Assembly: GCA_030374805.1 (NCBI GenBank)
Contig: JARGSG010000114.1
Span: forward strand, 62,001 to 126,000
DNA: 64,000 nt
Source of the DNA: Gracilaria gracilis
Taxonomy: Eukaryota; Rhodophyta; Florideophyceae; Gracilariales; Gracilariaceae
Direction of reading: 5' to 3'
Shown: piece after piece, positions 1 to 10,817 of the stretch
Position numbering within the stretch: position 1 is the stretch's first letter
How the letters are laid out: each line of letters starts with the position of its first letter
Notes under the pieces: generated by a model
Seen by the model: the letters and a program-made list of their open reading frames with translations, nothing else
Told to the model about the DNA's origin: nothing
Databases searched by the model: none
Made by a program: the position numbers and the translations under genes

Positions 1-1
1 C

Positions 2-1930
2 GCTGCAGGGATACCCACGAAAATTCCGATTGGAACCGTGCTCGGTGTATCTGACCCTAAGGAGGGGGAGGAGGCCGCCAAATTCGCCGAATTACGGAAT
101 GAGTCGATTGAAGCCGATACGAATGATACCCAGAAGAACTCGGGTTCAGACACCCAAGCACCTTTTGAGGTTCAGCCGTTGCCACCTGCCACTGAACAGA
201 CGAAACCTGTTGAGGAGTTAATGAAGCTCAATTTGGAGCACGTACCGGAGTCACATCGGGAGAAGCTACGCGATATGCTTCGCGAGTTTACGCCCATGTG
301 GGATGGTACCCTCGGAACAATTGGAGTCACAGAGCATTGCATCGATCTACTTCCGCACACTCGGCCTATTGCGCAACACCCTTACAGGGCAGGACCGAAG
401 GCCCGAGAAGAGGAAAAATCTCAAGTCGAGAAGATGCTCCGAGCCGGCGTTATTGAGCCCGCTCAATTCCCTTCGGCGTCACCAGTGGTTTTGGTACCGA
501 AGCCGGATGAATCATGGAGATTTTTTATCGATTACCGAAAGTTAAATGCGGTTACAGTGAAAGACGTATACCCGATTCCCCGTATGGACGAATGTATCGA
601 TTCTCTAGGGAGCTCGAAAGTGTTTACCACTTTAGATGCCAATTGGGGATACTGGCAAGTGCCCATAAGGGAAGAAGATAAGGATAAGACGGCCTTCGTG
701 TGCCATCAAAGCCTGTACTGTTTTCGGAGAATGCCCTTTGGGTTAACGAACGCCCCCGCAACGTTCCAGCCAGCGGTTGATATTCTCCTGGCTAGGTTCA
801 AGTGGACCATCTGTTTGGTATACTTGGACGACGTCGTCGTCTTTTCCAATAACATGGAGGACCATCTCACCCATGTACGGGAAGTTATGACCGTTTTACG
901 GGACGCAGGGATTACCTTGAAGCTTAAGAAGTGCGAGTTTTTCACCGAATCGGTTAAGTATCTTGGACATATTATTCGCCTAGGAAAGCTCTCAATTGAC
1001 GAGGTGCGGGTAAAATCCTTGAAAAAAACGAACCACCCAAGAACTCAAACTAAGCTTCGATCCTTCTTAGGCCTGTGTAACGTTTACCGTCGTTTCGTGC
1101 CGAACTTTTCGGATATCGCTTCGCCGTTGAACAAACTCCTGATGAAAGGAAGACCAGTGGAATTGGAACCCTTTGGCGATGCGGAAGCGTCCGCATTTGC
1201 AGCACTAATTGAAGCTGTAACGTCGCCACCAGTCTTGGCCCTGCCGAAACCGGGCTTACCCTACGAGGGTGACACTGATGCGAGTGCGAACCAAGTTGGT
1301 TGTGCGTTGTTTCAGGTGGAAGAGTCTGGCAAACGTCACCCTATTGGGTATTGGTCGAGATCACTGAATGTGCACGAACGAAATTACTCCGTTTCGGAGA
1401 AGGAATGCCTTGCCGTTGTATGGGCCCTCTCAACGTTGAGACCATACTTGATGGAAACCCACTTTCGTGTACACACGGACCATTCTTGCCTACGCTGGCT
1501 CATGGAAATTACCGAACCGTCGGGACGCCTGATGAGATGGAGACTCCGACTCTCGGAATTTGACTTTGAAGTAGTGTACAAGAAAGGCTCCTTAAACTTG
1601 CAGGCAGACGCTCTATCCCGTTTGGGCACTGCAGCAGAAGCTGAACCCACCGAGGACACGGAAGAGATACCCTACTTTATGGTTGGTGACCTCGATGAGG
1701 GGAAGACAGAAGTCCTATCGGATGATGTGTGTGACGATATCCTCGCCACACAGACTGTAGAACCGGATACCGGGTCATTCGTACCGATTTCGCCCGAGGA
1801 GATGATACGGGAACAGCAGATGGATCCCTTTTGTATACAGGTTAGGGCCCGTCTGAAAGGTGGGTATAGGATACCTTTCCAGGTGAATGACCAAGGCTAC
1901 TTGGTGCGAACTGTTGAAACCAACCCATAA
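2..1930 (+). pseudogene. G1 pol: reverse transcriptase and RNase H
   Basis: The frame is open from the first codon of the window, so the true start lies upstream. RT motifs appear in order: VVLVPKPDESWRFFIDYRKL near residue 160, TLDANWGYWQ, the fingers-palm signature MPFGLTNAPATF and the active site YLDD. RNase H follows, with the first acidic residue in DTDAS, ENYSVSEKE-like sequence around the second, and HTDHSCLRWL. The frame ends in TAA at 1928-1930 and continues immediately in the same frame into integrase, so this stop interrupts what should be one polyprotein. It acts on the RNA template in the cytoplasmic retrotransposon particle. Family assignment is secure; activity of this copy is unlikely. 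Confidence 0.88.
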
Positions 1931-2785
1931 ATGGTGGTACCTCACTCCTTACAGAGTCGCGTACTGCACTTGTCTCACTATGTGAAGTATGGAGCCCACC
2001 CGGGAGGAAGCAAGCTTTATCTCACCTTAAAACGGGACTTCTATTGGCCCGCAATGGCGTTCAACTGTTTCGCAGTCCGCCGCTCCTGTCAGGCTTGTGC
2101 CAAGAATGACGTCAAATTAAGAAAGTACTCGAAGAAGTTCACGTTGCTTCCCGCACGGGCACCGCTGGAGTTCGTCGCCATTGACATTCTTGGAGAATTG
2201 ATTAAGACCTCTCGAGGGAACCGGTACCAACTGGTCATCACCGACAGGTTCTCTAAATTGGTTAGAACAGTGCCGCTCAAACGGATAACAGCAGCCGCTG
2301 TGGCTCAAGCGTTTGTTACCCACTGGGTCTTTGTGTATGGCCCACCGGTACAGTTACTTTCCGATAACGGCTCTCAATTCACCTCGAAGTTCTTTCAAAA
2401 TGTGTATAGGATCCTGGGTATTAGGAATTTATTCACTACGACTTATCATCCGCAAGCGAACGGACAAGTAGAGAGATTTAATCGAACCATCCTTGGTGCT
2501 TTGAGATCCTATGTGGCAGATCATCCCAAGACGTGGGATCAGTTCACGGACGCTATCACGTATGCGTACAACACCCAGGTTCATCGGGTAACGATACTTT
2601 TACCATTTGAGCTGGTACTGTCGAGGAGACCACCTCCTCTAGCCATCGAGGCGCAGCCAACTCTGGATACGTTCCCATCACCGGGCTTGTACCACGATGA
2701 GTGGAAAAAATGGCTCACCAAGCTGGTACCGGGCAGCACGTGCCTCTATGGACAGGGCTCAGCTCGCCTACAAGCGCAACTTTGA
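1931..2785 (+). pseudogene. G1 pol: integrase zinc finger and catalytic core
   Basis: This continues the preceding polyprotein in the same frame after a single TAA. An HHCC zinc-binding region is visible (LSHYVKYGAHPGG, then CQAC). The core carries all three acidic residues of the DDE/D triad: D in FVAIDILGE, D in LLSDNGSQF and E in NGQVERFNR. The typical TTYHPQANGQVE box is present. The protein would join cDNA to chromosomal DNA in the nucleus. The frame is lost near 2700-2785, where the C-terminal domain continues in the next frame, which indicates a small indel. Confidence 0.88.
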
Positions 2786-3578
2786 TAGCCGAATTCGGAG
2801 ACCGTTACCTAACCTACAGGTAGGAGATTTTGTGTTCCTTCGTAAGGAGTATTACAACCCGGAGATCGAACGCCGCCACAAGTTATCGCCGATTGCCGAT
2901 GGACCCTACAAGGTTATTTCCATGTCTGGAGACATCGTCGTGCTGGAAATTAATAACCAACACGAACGGATATCACGCGATCGCGTCTACAGGGCATCGA
3001 GCCCACTTCAAGAATTGGTAACGCTACCAGAAACCGGAACTGGAGTACCTGCAACACAGGAAAGAACGGAATCAAACGGGGACATCGCAAACCGCCCGTC
3101 GATTCTCCCGCACAAGGAACGGGGTTTATCGGACCTACTTGGGGTATCAGAGCTAGTGAAGGATAGCCCAATCTCTCGCGCTACGCCTACGCACTCAACT
3201 CGAGTTCAACCCCCGGCTACGGTAATATCAGCTGCCGTATCGCACCCTAAGGAGGGGGAGGACTCACGTAATCGAGCTCAGGCTGCTCCGGCATCTGCTG
3301 GATTGGCTGACGTGCTTGAGCTCTCAAAGAGACAGAAGCCCGGATCGGGAATATCGCCGCTAACGCACACGCGTGTGGGATCCTCGGTAGAGGCGAATGT
3401 CAGTAATGAAGACGAAGTTACCTTTGTAGGGAAGACCACTGTTAGTGATGACAAATCTCGTGGGCAAGCGTCCAAGTCGTTGGCTACTCCTACGCCTCGC
3501 TCGGAAGAGGCGCAGAAGGCAAGACGTACCGAAAAGACGGTTTCCACCGACCCGTCAATGGGTCAGCGCAGCGATTAG
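2697..3578 (+). pseudogene. G1 pol: integrase C-terminal domain and variable linker
   Basis: This is the continuation of integrase in a shifted frame. The first 90 residues hold the GPY/F-type C-terminal barrel: QLAYKRNFDSRIRRPLP, then GDFVFLRKEYYNPE and ADGPYKVI. The remainder is a low-complexity Ser/Thr/Pro-rich linker of the kind that precedes chromodomains. The same domain occurs as a scrap on the minus strand at 45747-46461, with matching phrases such as HERIS-DRV. The frame ends with TAG at 3576-3578. The linker contains a copy of the purine run also found at the element's polypurine tract. Confidence 0.8.
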
Positions 3579-4157
3579 CCCCATGGGAAGTACCCACAGT
3601 AGATGTGGTGAAGCGGAGGATCCTTGTGGATAAGGGCGTAGAGCCTGGTTCAGAAATGGAAGTTTATGAAAAGCATCGGAGAAGCCCTCTCAGGAGCATC
3701 GTGTGGCGCAGAAGCCCTCAGTAGAACAACGCCGTGCACGGAAATCCCCACTCAGTGTGCAACGCCACTGGATTGGCTAGCACTCTGCCACGTGGAGTAG
3801 TGCAAACTGTTCCGATTGATCGGCTCTCGTCAAGTGGGCGCGCATGCGACGCAATACAGCGCCGTAGCCCGAGCAATCCGCCACCCTGCACAGAGAGTGA
3901 GCAACGCAGTATCTCCGTCGCAACGGCCCTCCGGCGTCGAGAAGCAACTTCGCCTGGATCAGGAACGTCGTCGTTAGTTGAAGTTGATGCCCGCTGGGAA
4001 AAGAGGTTAGTTCACCGGACTCCGGAAGTAAAGAGCTTCCACCAGAAGCCATTTTCGTGGAGATTGGCAGCCGGAAACGGAAGTTAGCCATTCGTCGTCG
4101 TGACGGCTAGCGCTCTCCTCAACGAGACACCGCCACCTAACCGAAGCCGGAAACCCG
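3579..4157 (+). other. Degenerate interval within G1
   Basis: No frame reads through this stretch. It lies between the integrase linker and the chromodomain, which share one frame, so it is best read as decayed linker coding sequence carrying several indels or stops. I see no separate gene in it. Confidence 0.5.
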
Positions 4158-4448
4158 TTGCTACTTGCGTGTATCCTCTCGGGTTACGTAGAGAAGCAAA
4201 GCCCAATGTCGGGAACAACCAAAGGAACCGAAGACGTCGAAGTATACCCACAGGATTTTGTAGTCGATCGTATCGTGAAGCACGACGTTGCCCAGGACGG
4301 GAAAGTAATCTATCGCGTCCGTTGGTACGGCTATCCCCCAGAGCAGGACAGTGGGAGCCAATTCAGCACCTTTCGAGTTCCAAGATCATCGCTTAACACC
4401 GAAGAACCCGGTCCGCATTACCTCCAACTCTGGATAATGCCCAAGTGA
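4158..4448 (+). pseudogene. G1 chromodomain
   Basis: A chromodomain is recognisable at residues 26-65: VYPQDFVVDRIVKHD, then VIYRVRWYGYPPEQDSG. The aromatic cage region and the RVRWYGYPP strand fit the family. The usual Trp of the PEQDSWEP-type motif is replaced by Gly. Integrase-linked chromodomains of this kind steer insertion towards methylated histone tails. It is in the same frame as the integrase C-terminus but separated from it by a disrupted 580-bp stretch. Confidence 0.75.
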
Positions 4449-5294
4449 GATAGAACTGTCACCGACATGTGGTAAATATGGTGTGCCGCTACGCGGTAGG
4501 TTGCGAGGAGCTCTAAGAAGAAAAGAGAAGACACTCACAAGGTTGGTCTTATGTAAAATATGAACAGAGAAAGAACGCACCGAATTGTCGGTTCATCGCC
4601 GTATAACGGAACTAAGAAGTAAGAAGTAATGAAGTATCTAGGAAGATGTTGCCACGAATCGAAATGAAGTGCATCCTGGTTAGGAAATGAAGAAGGAAAA
4701 GGAAGGAAGTATGAAAGAACCTCGAACACGAGAAAGATTCTACAGGAGGAGAGAAGTAATGCCAAGCTGTGGCCTAATTGGGTTTTTCGTATCTGAGCGA
4801 CAGAACTGCACGCCCTAAGGCACCCTGCCCAAACTACTGATGACCAGCGTTGTTTCCGGGAGCCGGCGTCGCAAGACCCCAACCCGCGGGGGCTTGAGTG
4901 CCCTCCGCAGGGACCTGTGCCGCGTCAGTGCCCGTATTCGGAACACCCACAGGGGGGATGTCGTCGTCGACCACCTCGCCATCCCCATGGTCTAAGGAGG
5001 GATCGATCCAGTCCGCTGGAGGCCCATAGTCGTCAGGGAACACGAACCCAGTCGGGTGTCCAATCGGCATAGCAAGCGGGTTAGTAGCGAAATGGTTCAT
5101 GTTTACTGTAGGAGAGAAGGTTGGAGATGGCAGTTGTTGCCGCAAAGTCGGAGAAGAGTGATGTGGTGTACCACGCGTTGGTTCAGGAAGCTGTGAAGGT
5201 ATTGCCGAAGTCTTGGAGTCCGTAGTTCTGAGGATCAGTATTTACGTACCGGTCGCAGGCGCCTTTCCGCGGACCAAAGCGCGAACCCTTGGAT
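4449..5294 (+). other. G1 3' non-coding region before the polypurine tract
   Basis: About 850 bp between the chromodomain and the polypurine tract. No sense-strand reading frame is convincing. It holds an antisense ORF, described separately, and otherwise purine-rich sequence. Confidence 0.5.
4834..5145 (-). CDS. Antisense hypothetical ORF in the 3' region of G1
   Basis: A 103-codon ORF runs against the retrotransposon, starting about 150 bp inside the polypurine tract. A second Met at residue 16 (near 5100) is an alternative start. The product is acidic and Pro/Gly/Asp-rich (PDDYGPPADWIDPSLDHGDG, then a run of acidic residues and PPVGVPNTG). I recognise no domain. Antisense ORFs between pol and the 3' LTR are known in some plant Ty3/gypsy lineages such as Grande; whether this is the same phenomenon is inference. 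It could also be a chance ORF. Confidence 0.35.
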   Translation of the reverse strand: MRQQLPSPTFSPTVNMNHFATNPLAMPIGHPTGFVFPDDYGPPADWIDPSLDHGDGEVVDDDIPPVGVPNTGTDAAQVPAEGTQAPAGWGLATPAPGNNAGHQ

Positions 5295-5307
5295 AAGGAG
5301 GGGGAGA
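5295..5307 (+). promoter_or_regulatory. Polypurine tract of G1
   Basis: The run AAGGAGGGGGAGA immediately precedes TGTGG, the expected start of a 3' LTR. It would prime plus-strand DNA synthesis. The same purine core also occurs inside the coding region near 57-70 and 3246-3260. Confidence 0.6.
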
Positions 5308-6150
5308 TGTGGAGCAATGGCAATCCGATGTCGGCACAATGAAGTTTCTCATAATGGAGCTCTATCCATTGAGCCCTGACGTGTCAGACTATGAATATGG
5401 ACTTCGTTTCGGGTGAAATTGGAAATATTGTTGGGACGTACCTTGTTATGTGAATCGGGGATAGAACCTATGAAATAGGTGTACAGTAGGGCCTTGTGGC
5501 ATATTTGTCCCAATATTTGGCGTCACACCCGCTGGGTAGATACTTTGGCACCCTGACACTGGGTTGTCCACGTGTAGAGCCCTCGTGGGAGTGCGCAGCT
5601 TTAGATACAGTAGATAGTATATATGCTCGGGCGATCTCGCCCTGGAGCCACTAAGCAAAACTCACCTCAGTCGTATCTTCTTCCTGAAGTACGTGCTCTT
5701 CATCCCAAACGCTGGGCCATGGTTGTTACTGCCTACGTAGGTTCACGGCTCCTCTTTGGAGAGTAACCACGACTGGTCTCAGTACAATCACCCCTCAGGG
5801 CCCCTAATGAAGTTCTTTACTACCAGTTTCTGGCTTGTTTCACTGATTACCCCAGTATCAGGTTGTATTTGTTGTCGTTCGCCGAGGTACCGGATCTTTG
5901 TTTAGTTCATCGTTTTCCTGGTGCAGGTCTCGCTTCCGCCTCTGTATATAGTTATATTTGGACACTCGTGTGTTTGTCTCGTTCCGCTATCGGTCCTGTT
6001 CCCGCCGTTGGCACGGGCCGTAGCTTCGCTCGTGTGGTTCTCCGTAGGAGCATTACCCGCCTTACGGCACCGTTCGCTCCATTTCTAGACTGGTTCCTTC
6101 TTGATCCGTCGTCGGTTATTCCTCTCTAAGCCCACGCTCTTCTTTACCTC
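5308..6150 (+). repeat. Probable 3' LTR of G1 (right end uncertain)
   Basis: The sequence starts TGTGG directly after a polypurine tract, as an LTR should. No partner LTR is in the window, so the end is only bounded by the transposase remnant that starts at 6157. No ORF of note is present. Confidence 0.5.
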
Positions 6151-6156
6151 TGCAGG

Positions 6157-7296
6157 TTATTCCAGCACCGTCTTCGGTTTACACCCGGCTGCAACGCGGC
6201 ACGCGCACGGGCAGAGGGCTCTACTTCTGAGTTCGCCCTTTCGTGGGAGCAGGACTCGGACATCCTGGTGGACACGTACCCTCTTTGGGGTTTGCCCTAC
6301 AAACCCTACTGCAATCACCTTGTTTTCTTTAGGGGGAAGCAGGGCATTTAACTGCACATGCGCACTATACCCGCCAAGCACGAGCAATGCGTGCTCTCCC
6401 TCGTTCTGAAATTGAGATAACTCCTGAACAAATTGCCGGGCCCAGTGCCCAAACACAGAGGTGTCAACAGCAGCAGGGTCTCTTTGGTAGAGGTGGCATT
6501 TTGGAAGTACTGAATGTAGGGATTGATATGCGCCATTAACTTTTCGAAATCGGGCAAGCTTTCCAGGATAAACAATAACAGGTGGTAATGTGTCTCCGGC
6601 AGCAGATACAACTGGTATAACCGTCACGTGGTCTAGATTTCCTTTCGTTCTAACCATGGTTTGGATCAATCTAGTTGAAGTTGGACCTATTGCTTTTCGA
6701 AGACTCCGGTGAACGATCTTGGCGAAGCTTACTCCGGTTTGGTCAACGTTCCATATGTGGTGCGGGTTTCGAATTCGGTAACGTTCCATGACTGCATTTA
6801 GCCGATGGATGTGCATGGACAGAGTGGGTTTGGACACTGCTTGGATTCGTCTTTCGTCGATGACCTGAACAGACTTAAACTGCAATTCAGGATGTCTTCG
6901 GAGAAAGTAGCGCATCCACCGCGGACCTGGTCTACCGTTTGTCAAACTTCTTGCTATTTGCTCGCGTTCGTCAGGTCGCAACGTTGAAATGAAATGTTCA
7001 ACAAAGTCAAACAACGTTATTCTCGTAAGTAGTGTTTTCATTCTGGCTTACTCCTTCACAGCTCTGACGATTAAGTCTTCTTCTTTTTTCAGAAGTGCAG
7101 GGCGTCGTCCCGGTTCTTCGAGAATTATATTCATGTCCTCCGGCTGTTGGGGTTCTGACTGAAGGCAGCTGTTGTTCCCCTTATTCCAATGTCTGTGCAA
7201 GGAAGAACTTGGTATTTGAAAGTGTTTGGATGCTTCTTTGATCGAACAATTGCTGTTCTCGTAGATGTAGAACAGTGCTTCTTGGAGTGTAGGCAA
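6157..7296 (-). pseudogene. pogo/Tigger-type transposase remnant
   Basis: Two reading-frame pieces (7296-7048 and 7041-6157) are in the same frame, separated by TAA at 7048-7050 two codons before the second piece. The first holds an N-terminal helix-turn-helix (SIKEASKHFQIPSSSLHRHW). The second begins with a CENP-B-like DNA-binding part (NGRPGPRWMRYFLRRHPEL) and the DDE core: first Asp in NVDQTGVSF, then LVLGGYSAH, where the family has Asp after LVL, so the second catalytic Asp is Gly. A candidate third Asp lies in RVHQDVRV. The far C-terminus diverges and is cut off. The protein would have cut and pasted DNA in the nucleus; this copy is dead. Confidence 0.8.
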
Positions 7297-7299
7297 TGT

Positions 7300-8165
7300 T
7301 TACGTCGGTTCGTTGGAGTCTGCGTTGATCAAGTCTATAGCGCTTCGTGGCAGCATGCTATCCCGATCATTACTACATTGCGTTGAGATAAAGACCGTCA
7401 TCACAGAGGAGCTTCTACACTGGGTTGTCTTGGTCTTCAGAGGTTGGTTTGGACTGCAGGGCTTTTGGTTTCGTTTTCGTAGGAGTTTTACGACGAGTTG
7501 GCGCCATATTGTGTCTCTAACTACGATCGGAGATTGTAAAGAAATGCGATATCTGCACAAGTCATTGGTGAAGATGTTCAGACTCCTACACCGAGATTTG
7601 ATGTCCCACAGCGTGTGTCCAATAGTTTTGTACGGATTTGACATATCCGGAAAGGTCACAGCGTCTACTTGCTACGTCTAGTCTCAATGTTTGACATTGT
7701 ATGTAGTAGCGCGAGAATTTAGGCGACCATGATGCGGCGGCCTGTCTTTCTCACAGAGAAGGAGGTTGTCTCGCCGAAAACACTTCAAAATATGTATCCC
7801 ACATTAGAGCACATATCCCAACATTGCAGCACCCTACGTTACAGTTGTGCGAAGGCGCAAGACTTCGAATTAAAGCAAGAGACATTGAATTAGCTAGGAC
7901 TGATCGTAACCGACCGTTGAAAGGCAATACAGTCCGCGAAAGAGCTATAGATCCAAAACTGCCTGCCTTTCTCAACTGTCTACTAAGCCCCGCAGCTTGC
8001 CTTTTCGCCTGCGGCCCAGAGCCGAAGGCCAAGTAGAACACGTAGAGCAGGAAAAGCCACGAAAGAAAACAATAGATTGTCCTTTATTGCAATATAACTG
8101 CTACTAAACCCGTATAGACTCGCGAAGTATTATGCAGACCAACCGCTGAGACAAGAAGGCAAACA
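7300..8165. other. Unassigned spacer between two transposase remnants
   Basis: Short ORFs exist on both strands here (for example around 7313-7681 and 7751-8041) but none shows recognisable domains. It may contain the 5' leader of the pogo element and one end of the Tc1/mariner element. I could not identify terminal inverted repeats by eye. Confidence 0.3.
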
Positions 8166-8169
8166 AAGA

Positions 8170-9168
8170 TCAGTAGCTTGTAATTGCCTCCTTGCCTTCT
8201 ATGACATCAACTGGACGCCTAGACATCGAGTGATATAAAGTTCTGATGTACCCATCATCAATTTCATAGCAACAGTCCACGACCTTCTCTGCAAGGTCTT
8301 CAATGTTAGCATATTGATTTTCACCCTCATAAACACTTCTTGTAAAGCAACCCCAGATATTTTCTATCGAATTAAGATCTACCAACTTTGCCGGCCAATC
8401 CATCACATCAATGTCTCGATCAGAAAGACATTTTTTCGTGTAGTTTGACCGATGTGTTAATGCTCCGTGATGCATCAACCTCCATCTTTCACCGCAAGAA
8501 TCAGCCCCAAACGGGAGTAAAGTACACTCTAATATTTTCCAATACATAAATGAATCTTGGCTACCCTCCACGCGGTCTACATCAATTATTCCGTAGTACA
8601 AAATTGCAGCCAAGATCATGATTGATGCATCATTTTGCTGCCTCTTAGAAAATATCTCCGGGGTGGTGCGCAAGTCATGCCAGTATGAAGCGAGACCGTC
8701 AAAACCATCAAGGTTGAACTTCTTTTCGTCGGTAAAGATCGCACGCTTCCATTTGATAGCTCCGAACTCAAGCTTACCGCGTGCCCATTTGAGCCAGTTT
8801 TACTTATGCGACTTGCTCATATAAGGCCCTCTAGACGTCCTCTGATAACGTAGATAGGGCGATGCCGACAGAATTTGTTGAACCCTGCAGACTGAGACTG
8901 GCAAATCATACTGCTTCTTGATATCTGCGGCGCTGCTTCGAGACCTTGTAGCCTGTCTGACACTAGCCCTGATGGTGGTGTTGGACAGTTTACCATTTTG
9001 TGGCTTGAATTGTCGCTGCTGGTGAGGCTTTGGTTTTTTAAAAAACTTCTGGATGCAGCCAAGGCTTGGTCCCACTTCCTCTGCTATCGCTCTCTGAGAG
9101 AGGCCGTGGCTGTGGTGAGCAAGAATGAGACCTTTCTCGCGATTGGTTAAAACAGGCCCAACAGACAT
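8170..9168 (-). pseudogene. Tc1/mariner transposase remnant
   Basis: The minus strand is one frame over about 330 codons with a single TAA at 8800-8802. The N-terminal part holds paired helix-turn-helix domains (NREKGLILAHHSHGLSQRAI, then DIKKQYDLPVSVCRVQQIL). After the stop come NWLKWARGK and the catalytic core: first Asp in FTDEKKFNLDG, then MHHGALTHRS, where the family has Asp before GA.TH, so the second catalytic Asp is His. The third acidic position lies in LVDLNSIENIWG. Length is close to the family norm of 330-350 residues. Both the stop and the Asp-to-His change would prevent transposition. Confidence 0.85.
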
Positions 9169-9194
9169 GTTTGATGAGTGTTTGAGTTGAAAGT

Positions 9195-9748
9195 TGGCAC
9201 GTAGGGGTGTCTTTTGCCTTTATATATGTACGCGGAGTTTGAATTTTTGGGCGTTTTTGGGAGCAAAGTTATGGTATAAAACATTTTGCGGGCTATATAA
9301 GATTTCGTGGATCTATAAAGCTTTCGACATATGTTTTTATGGTTTGCAAAGTTCTGGAAAACGGTTTTTGTGGCTTTATGATATCCTTTTACAAGTCATT
9401 GTAAGTAATATCTACTCCGATACTGTCTGGGCTCCTCTGCAATGGGGTTTTTATGTTGGGTCTGAATGAATTTTTGGATCTATAGACATTTCGTGGACTG
9501 TACGCGTATACCTTTTAAGCGCATGCAGAACTCAAACCATGCCACAAAAGAGGAGAAATGCAGCTCAAAAACCCACAGACTAAAGAGTGAAAACGACAAA
9601 AGAAAATCATCGGAAACAATATGTTTGTTATTCAACTCTACGCTCTATTGCCAAAAACGCGCTGCACGACCAGCATATGCTTCACACCGTGATATTTCCA
9701 GCCCCAAACTGCTAGCTGACTTCAAAATTGCCAGCAACACCACTTTCT
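9195..9748. other. AT-rich unassigned interval
   Basis: No convincing coding sequence. It lies between the Tc1/mariner remnant and the left LTR of G2 and probably includes an end of the former. Short internal echoes such as TTTCGTGGATCTATA near 9303 and GGATCTATAGACATTTCGTGG near 9475 suggest local duplication. Confidence 0.3.
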
Positions 9749-9977
9749 TGAGCCTATAGAACTTGAGATCTAGACTGTAGAAGTTTGAGCGCTAAGACTG
9801 ACAATGCGCCTTGGCTAACACTGTTAGTTTAATTGAGAAGTTCAATTGAACAGTGTTTTGATGAGCGGAGACTCTCGTAAAAGGCATGACGACGAAGAAT
9901 GATCGTCGAGAGAGGAGAAAGAGACTTTCCCTCAACTCTTGGTGCCAGTTTCTCTTGCCTGAGCGTAAATTGGCACA
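9749..9977 (+). repeat. Left LTR of G2
   Basis: Matches the right LTR (14722-14777 plus 20028-20134) from a TG start to a TTGGCACA end. Shared features include CGTCGAGAGAGGAG and the CGTAAATTGGCACA terminus. Differences are scattered, and a block around 9780-9850 is absent from the right copy. Confidence 0.65.
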
Positions 9978-10022
9978 GTTATAACTTCGCGAATACAATC
10001 TTACGTTCACTGACAAGAGTTA

Positions 10023-10757
10023 TTGGCAATGGAGAATGATGCCGAGAAAACTGAGTCTGCCACAGTGCCGCAGTCGACAAATGTGGGACTTGAAGCTCTA
10101 CTACTGCGCAACATCGACGTTCCTTCAATCTCAGCATTTTTGAAAGATTGTAAAGTGTACGAGCTAAAAGTTGATGAGAAGAACATAAAACCTGGAATTT
10201 CGATCACACAGACTTCGTACAAAGCCTGAATCACCAACACAGTGTTGGAAATTATATTGATGGAAAATATGTTGAAGCGTCTGCAGTTGACGATATCACT
10301 GAAGAGATGCTCAAGTCTTGCTTGGAGAAGAACTCCAAGATCAAATTCAATAAAATTACGTATGGACGAATGGGAACGCATTGTTTAAAACGTTCGTATG
10401 GATATGAAACTATCCGATGCACGAAGCCGAGTATGGCAGCTAGTTGTTAACTACAAAGAAGCATTGCGTGATGCCGGATATATTACCGCAGTTGATGAGT
10501 GTCCCGAGATAGCTATCGGACATCTTCGAGAACAAACCCAGCCAAAACGATTGCAGCAACACATGGAGGAAATAATTCGCATAGAATGTAAGACACGTAT
10601 CCATAAGAATGGTTTCCGATCATATGCCAGACGTTTGGCTGAGGAAGCACAGGTCATCGAGCAGTCTCGTAGAGGATTGGGTTCAGATAAGGGCAACATA
10701 GATATTCTGCCAATCAAGAACTCTGGGAGTCGGAACTCTGAAAAAGGGCGTACGTAA
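10023..10757 (+). pseudogene. G2 gag-like region
   Basis: Three coding-like pieces in different frames follow the left LTR: 10023-10229 (starts with ATG, ENDAEKTESATVPQSTN), a second piece at about 10205-10389 too short to stand out alone (contains DDITEEMLKSCLEKNSKIKF), and 10398-10757 (DMKLSDARSRVWQLVVNYKE, rich in charged helices). The position between LTR and protease and the helical composition fit gag of gypsy elements. Two frameshifts break it. No capsid motif is certain, so the call rests mainly on context. Confidence 0.6.
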
Positions 10758-10817
10758 CGGAAGCAAGATTTAGACTCCGAAGCCAAAGACGAGAACACCC
10801 GAGGCCAGCTGAAGCGT

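Larger units (their letters stand above)
1..6150 (+). mobile_element. Ty3/gypsy retrotransposon G1, 3' portion
   Basis: The window opens inside the polyprotein of a chromodomain-bearing Ty3/gypsy element. Order on the plus strand is reverse transcriptase, RNase H, integrase zinc finger, integrase core, integrase C-terminal barrel, chromodomain, then a non-coding 3' tail, polypurine tract and LTR. This RT-RH-IN order is diagnostic of Ty3/gypsy. Gag, protease and the 5' LTR lie outside the window. One in-frame stop at 1928-1930, a frameshift near 2700-2780 and a broken stretch at 3579-4157 show that it is not intact, although the catalytic residues of RT and integrase remain. The right edge is approximate because no second LTR is present for comparison. 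Confidence 0.85.
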
